Source of the DNA: Paraglomus occultum
Taxonomy: Eukaryota; Glomeromycota; Glomeromycetes; Paraglomerales; Paraglomeraceae
Assembly (NCBI GenBank): GCA_910592205.1
Contig: CAJVPJ010000534.1
Location: 1-22,459, forward strand
Length of the DNA: 22,459 nt
Direction of reading: 5' to 3'
The translations under genes and the position numbers were made by a program. Every line of letters begins with the position of its first letter. The stretch's first letter is position 1. The notes beneath the pieces are model-generated. The model made no database searches and was not told the origin of the DNA. It saw only the letters and a program-made list of their open reading frames with translations. Positions 17,938-22,459 of the stretch are shown here, piece after piece.

Positions 17938-20900
17938 TTTATCAAGAGAAAAAAGGTGCAATTTCCCAGAATAAATGTTGGTTTTTTCATGAAATTCTCG
18001 GCAACCAATTGTGAGCAAGCACGTTGACGATCACTAACTGAATGAAGATTATCATTTGTCAATTATTAGGTGTTTGCAGCGACGATCGCACGTGCAAATG
18101 TTTCTCGAACATCTGGAACGTGGATAAAATGGAATAGAAAAGTTAACAAAACAGAAACAATTGAAAGGTTGTTATTCGCATTTTTTAATTGACCCTAGGT
18201 GCAAGTTTGTATGTACTACAATGTGTTGTTTACGTTCCAAATTTTGGACTAGAAAAACGGCTGCAAGACAATACGCTTAGCCTTGGTTAACGTAGGAAGT
18301 GTACAGCAGTCTGAATCGCCTCTCTTTAAAAGATCAAAGTATAATTCTAGTGACTATTAAGTTAAGCAATTTATTTCTTCAATATCCTGTAGAGTAATGT
18401 CGTTAATATTTCAAGCTTCCTGCAGTAGCGTAAGTTTTAACCTGTTTAATTTTTAAGTAACAAATTGTGTGACTGCAAAAATAAGTGTAAGAGTCGTGTT
18501 TGACATTAACCGTAGTCAATTAATTAGTGCAAGGTAATTTTATTATAACAAGTTAATTATAATATTGATACAATATTTTTTTACTCATATAAATTTTCAT
18601 CATTAATTTATTTTGTACTGCACTGTTAATAAAACAATGGATAATAATAATAAATAATCGAATGACTATTATTCCAAACTGGCCTCCAAGCAGCAAGTTT
18701 ACTTTACATCTCTACCCCACCAAAGAAAGATTCTCATAAGTACCGAATCGCTAGTGTCACCGGTAGAGACGAAAGAGAACAACCGACTAGTAAGCCACTT
18801 AAAAGACAATGGCCTGGTTAGCAACGACTATCTTACCATTAATATTGCAATAATAAATTACAGGAAGAGTGGTAGTTTTTTTTTATCAATATTATCTATG
18901 ATAGCGTTTTTTTTTCTGTAGGAATGGAGATGTTTTATATCCAGCTGTAAGAAAAAGGTGGTAAATATTATGTAAATAAAGTTTTATACAACATTTTTTC
19001 ATAGTAATGTAATCTATGTAGTAATAGTAGAAGATAGTAGCTATATGAAATATTTATTTGTATGTACAATCATGCATTTTGATCTACTTCCATTCAATCA
19101 AGTGCTCTATTTATGCTTTGTATTAGGGCTCTGGTATCGTTTTTTCGTAACAAATGTTAGCGAGTGGGAGAAAATTGCCTGGGCCTGGTTATTAAAAAAA
19201 TGACCGAGTACATTTGCAGTCGAATTGTCAAGTGTTGGAAGTAATAAATAATGTAGTGAAAAAACTTTTCGAAGTTGAGAAGTTACTCGCATGTAACTTT
19301 CAAGTAATATATAAATATTATAATAATTAGTTGAAACACGGAAAAATTCCTGTTTACTGAAAAGACCTCGAAGAAGCTAATAAACGTATTAAAAAAAATA
19401 ACGGTGGCAAAAAGCTGTATTATAAATTTAATTTAAGCTAATCTGAAGGTTTTATTAGTGGCATTTTTTTTAAACAAGAAATTCTATTCCCGTTGTTCGT
19501 CAAATCTACTTTAATTACTTTTTGAAAAATTTATCCCATTTCTCAAGTCATAAATTTCATTAGCTGTCAGTATTTTGTAGCACCTGCTTTTAATATAATT
19601 TTTCATAATTTGCTACACATTTTAATTGAATTAATATCGAGACTATTGTCAATCAACGAATTTTCAGCAATAAAATTTTTGTTAACACGTGACGTGTATT
19701 TAGATTGTTGTTCTGTTGCAAAACGCTGGCTCTTCTAATGCAGGCCCACAAGACAAATCTGCGATATCTTCCCCAAAAAGAACATTTTTTACAAGAAAAC
19801 TAAAGGAGGTGTTTTATTCGAAGAATGTTTGCTAATTGCACGAGATATTGTTTGTGTAGATTTTACCTGTTTTTCCAAGCTTTTTTAGTCATGTATTACT
19901 TTGACTGAATGAGTACCATTGAACCGGTAATGTTCAATTGTTTGTCTTTGGACGTTGAGCTTTGCGTTGATTATTTTTGCAAAAGCATAAACAAACGAAA
20001 ATAAAAAGTATTCATAAAAAACCTGTTTACTAGATGTAAAGTTGATCGTATTGGTAATACGTTTTAACATGTTTTTGATGCAACATAAAAATGCATATTT
20101 TATTAACTGCCATTTTTTTTTAATACGTTGTACAATACAACTTTTCCAAACCTTTTATCGCATTGTTATTCTACCACTCGGAGCGATACACGTCGGTATG
20201 GGGAGGCCGATTTGATTCGTACATTAGAGCGAAAAACCGGAATGCTCGCTCTCGTTTGGTCGATGAACCATGACGTTGTGAGTAATTGTAGCAAATGTAG
20301 CGGAGTGGCGGCAAACGTTTTCCATTATATATTTAAGTGACGCTTTGGGGGAAGCGATACATGTGCAGTGGGAGCGAAACGTCTGGATATGAGAGAGAGT
20401 GAGAGAAAACGCGTATAGCACATTAGTAATATTTGGTGTAATTATAAAACTATGTCATGCCAGTATATTAATGTAAGCTTACTTACAAAACTAAAGTCAT
20501 GTCTTTTAGTAAAATTTGCAAACTTTTAACAGTCGTCTTATGAGACATATTGATAAGACACATTTCCACCTAACAGAAAATCCAAAACACCCAACCGTAA
20601 ATAGAAACCTTTATATATTAGGACAATACCGTTGAAAACATATACAGTACCTCCAAAGCTACAATAAAGAACACGGTATAAAACCGATCTTAGTTGAGCG
20701 CAACTACCCAAATTTTAGTTTTTTTCTACAAAAAAAATGACTGTTTGGTTTGTCGGTCAATGTTCGTCGTAACAAATTATAGAATAAAAAAGACTCCAAT
20801 CACTGCATGATATTCATTCCCATTGATTCTTTACGTTCGTCATATACCACCTTACCACCTCTGTTTCTCTAATAGTTTCAAAGTTAATAAAATCCTATAA

Positions 20901-21335
20901 TTGAATTTCTAACACTAAAACCTTGCAACAGCTTGAACGAAGGAACTTTTCAAATACGACACATATTTCGTAGTTTCTTTTTTGGAAGATTGATATCTAA
21001 CAATGGTGAAACTTGTTCCTCACAACCACTTGCAAGCTGAATGGGTAACATCTTTATTACATAAATTTACAGTAACGTAATGCTATGACAAACTTCGTTA
21101 TGCCAGCATTTCCTTGAATTTCTTCGCCCACACATAGTTATAAACAGTATATGAATAAATTGGTCGCATAAACCTTTCGCGAGGAACTTTTATACACGGT
21201 AAAGTGTTCGCTCAAACCCAGTTTAAGTTGTTAAGGTTATCTTAAACTGGACCTTTGTTAATGTGGGCGTTACTGTGTATTTGGTAAAAGAAAGTTATGC
21301 TCAGTGCCCGACCTAATAATAACAAAACTTTTTAA
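17938..21335. other. Long AT-rich intergenic region, no supported gene
   Basis: About 3.4 kb with only short, unconvincing frames. Local features are a 7-bp inverted pair (tgtagca/tgctaca) around 19575-19615; an island of higher GC at about 20170-20420 with a 70-codon plus-strand frame (20128-20340) and a competing minus-strand frame below a TATATA-like box; and an inverted repeat at 21218-21250. A 61-codon minus frame (19292-19107) has no recognisable domain. No tRNA, rRNA or intact transposon was found. Confidence 0.5.
21218..21250. repeat. 10-bp perfect inverted repeat
   Basis: ccagtttaag at 21218-21227 is the reverse complement of cttaaactgg at 21241-21250, with a 13-base spacer. It could form a hairpin or be a dimeric binding site, and lies about 85 bp upstream of the small secreted-like frame. 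Confidence 0.6.
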
Positions 21336-21503
21336 ATGGTTACATTCTTCATACTAATATTCTTGACCGAATTGTTAATCTGTAACTCATCGAATAGACA
21401 CATGGATCAAAAAAAAGTGAAAGATGAATTAACAAGAAACAAAAAGGCTGAACTTTGTTGTATGAAACGACAAAAGGCAATGACTTGTTATCTGGTTCGA
21501 TGA
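21336..21503 (+). CDS. Possible small secreted protein, 55 aa
   Basis: The 56-codon frame runs from ATG 21336 to TGA 21501-21503. The first 15 residues (MVTFFILIFLTELLI) are hydrophobic, with one Glu, and are followed by C-NSS, which would suit a signal peptide cut near 16-19. The rest is a short basic, hydrophilic peptide with Lys and Arg and three more Cys (41, 42, 51). Small secreted proteins of this kind are common in plant-associated fungi. No known effector family is recognised, there is no intron, and an AT-rich region can yield such a frame by chance. Confidence 0.3.
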   Translation: MVTFFILIFLTELLICNSSNRHMDQKKVKDELTRNKKAELCCMKRQKAMTCYLVR

Positions 21504-21540
21504 TGCTGGGACAGTTGGGTTTGAGAAAAGCCGCCAGTGA

Positions 21541-21789
21541 ATGTCGGAGACGGTTTTAAGAATAGCGCAATACCAATTTCACCATATTAAGATCCTGGTC
21601 ACTTTGCTTGGCTGTCTACTGACTAGATTCCTTTTTTTACTAACATTCGGTTTGGCTTACTATTATTCTTTATTCCTGTATATCAGTCAACTACACATAA
21701 TAATAATAACAAACGTTGTTTGGGCATCTATGATTCGTTTACGAATTGTAACACAGACGCAAAATCATCAATCGTTGGTATTTCAATAG
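21541..21789 (+). CDS. Hypothetical small membrane protein, 82 aa
   Basis: An ATG-to-stop frame 37 bp after the small secreted-like frame and 40 bp before the Sel1 gene. It has two adjacent hydrophobic stretches (KILVTLLGCLL and RFLFLLTFGLAYYYSLFLYI) and a third, shorter one. Composition is typical of T-rich DNA read by chance, and no family is recognised. Confidence 0.2.
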   Translation: MSETVLRIAQYQFHHIKILVTLLGCLLTRFLFLLTFGLAYYYSLFLYISQLHIIIITNVVWASMIRLRIVTQTQNHQSLVFQ

Positions 21790-21829
21790 CGATATCATTC
21801 TAAAAGATAATCAACTGATATATAACAAA

Positions 21830-22459
21830 ATGAGTTCTACTATCTCTGAGAATGAACCAAAGGCAACAATTGCATTGTTTCGAAAAATATTTGAAGAACT
21901 AGAACAAGAGACAAAATGTAAACAGGGAAGTGCTGATGCACAATTACAATGCAAGCTTGGTCATTGTTACAGACGTGGAATTGGGATAGAAAAGAATGAA
22001 CAAAAGGCAGTTGAATTGTATCAAAAAGCTGCTGAACAGGGAAATGCTCAAGCACAATATAATCGTGGTTATTGTTATCAGTATGGAATTGGGATAGAAA
22101 AGAATGAACAAAAGGCAGTTGAATGGTATCAAAAAGCTGCTGAACAGGGAAATGCTCGAGCACAAGTTAATCTTGGTTGGTGTTATGATAATGGAACTGG
22201 AGTGGAAAAGAATGAACAAAAGGCAGTTGAATGGTATCAAAAAGCTGCTGAACAGGGAAATGCTCAAGCACAATCTAATCTTGGTGTGTGTTATGAATGT
22301 GGAACTGGAGTAGAAAAGAATGAACAAAAGGCAGTTGAATGGTATCAAAAAGCTGCTGAACAGGGACATGCTCAAGCACAATTTAATCTTGGTTGGTGTT
22401 ATGATAATGGAACTGGAGTGGAAAAGAATGAACAAAAGGCAGTTGAATGGTATCAAAAA
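21830..22459 (+). CDS. Sel1-repeat (TPR-like) protein, 5' part, runs off the window
   Basis: From ATG 21830 the frame is open for 210 codons to the window end with no stop. After about 45 residues with a helical start, repeats of 36 residues follow. Each has the Sel1 pattern A-x2-LG-x2-Y-x2-G-x-G, then EKNEQKA, EWYQKAAEQG. Sel1 repeats are helix-pair solenoids that serve as protein-binding scaffolds; large families of them, often with a kinase domain, occur in arbuscular mycorrhizal fungi. Whether this one carries a kinase cannot be seen. The first visible repeat starts near residue 37 and is the most diverged (QCKLGHCYRRGIG). The start is the first ATG after in-frame stops, with A-rich tataacaaa before it. 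Strong 108-bp DNA periodicity makes both strands look open; the minus frames are shadows. Confidence 0.92.
   Translation, partial: MSSTISENEPKATIALFRKIFEELEQETKCKQGSADAQLQCKLGHCYRRGIGIEKNEQKAVELYQKAAEQGNAQAQYNRGYCYQYGIGIEKNEQKAVEWYQKAAEQGNARAQVNLGWCYDNGTGVEKNEQKAVEWYQKAAEQGNAQAQSNLGVCYECGTGVEKNEQKAVEWYQKAAEQGHAQAQFNLGWCYDNGTGVEKNEQKAVEWYQK
21986..22459 (+). repeat. 108-bp tandem repeat array inside the Sel1 gene
   Basis: The same point of the unit (ATA/GTG/GTA before GAAAAG) recurs at 21986, 22094, 22202, 22310 and 22418, exactly 108 bp apart. About 60 bases of each unit are almost identical between copies. The array continues past the window end. Confidence 0.95.

Noticed and set aside
21840-22456. 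Long minus-strand frames, Phe/Ser/Leu-rich and repetitive
   Set aside because: They are antisense shadows of the plus-strand Sel1 array; the 108-bp periodicity with no stop in any register explains them.
1-22459. CRISPR array, operon or prokaryotic signals
   Set aside because: Spliced genes throughout and no spacer-repeat pattern; the only tandem repeats are coding (Sel1, polyQ) or two-copy duplications.

Overview
This is eukaryotic, AT-rich nuclear DNA, most likely from an early-diverging fungus. Five housekeeping genes can be read through 31 short introns (48-160 bp class; 71-157 bp in the five solid models), which suits a fungus. A Tc1/mariner relic, a decayed Mrr-type nuclease and a tandem Sel1-repeat gene suggest an arbuscular mycorrhizal fungus (Glomeromycotina, Rhizophagus-like). 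The clade is an inference; the fungal gene structure is seen directly.

Bases 1-3900 are a repeat-rich, decaying region. It holds a possible terminal exon (39-242), a 51-bp tandem duplication, a minus-strand restriction-endonuclease-like pseudogene (559-1147) with a stop codon in its catalytic Q-x-K motif, a 31-bp repeat pair, a MITE-like inverted repeat (2030-2270), a Tc1/mariner transposase fragment (2761-3039) and an unidentified frameshifted gene remnant (3498-3717). Two poorly resolved plus-strand reading frames follow (3933-4145 and 4279-4699).

Bases 4980-17937 are a compact block of conserved genes. Each exon set below was assembled from splice signals and gives a total length divisible by three. 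They are an ANCHR/ZFYVE19-like protein without a FYVE domain (minus, 5 exons, 225 aa); the SAGA subunit Spt20 (plus, 8 exons, 1000 aa, with a Q/P-rich tail); a COG0523/CobW-family GTPase metallochaperone (minus, 5 exons including a 17-nt microexon, 335 aa); COG4 of the Golgi tethering complex (plus, 11 exons, 751 aa); and a TMEM115-like Golgi rhomboid pseudoprotease (minus, 7 exons, 377 aa). ANCHR/SPT20 and CobW/COG4 are divergent pairs with 187 and 143 bp between start codons. COG4/TMEM115 is convergent, and both of those act at the Golgi.

Bases 17938-21829 are a long AT-rich intergenic stretch with only weak candidates, including a 55-codon reading frame that looks like a small secreted protein. 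From 21830 to the window end is the 5' part of a Sel1-repeat gene made of near-identical 108-bp units.

I do not see a clearly new multi-gene system. The most useful observations are two GC-AG introns, the switch-encoding microexon, a frame-deciding tandem splice donor in SPT20, the FYVE-less ANCHR, the nuclease pseudogene broken at its catalytic glutamine, and the Sel1 array whose variation is confined to a few codons.
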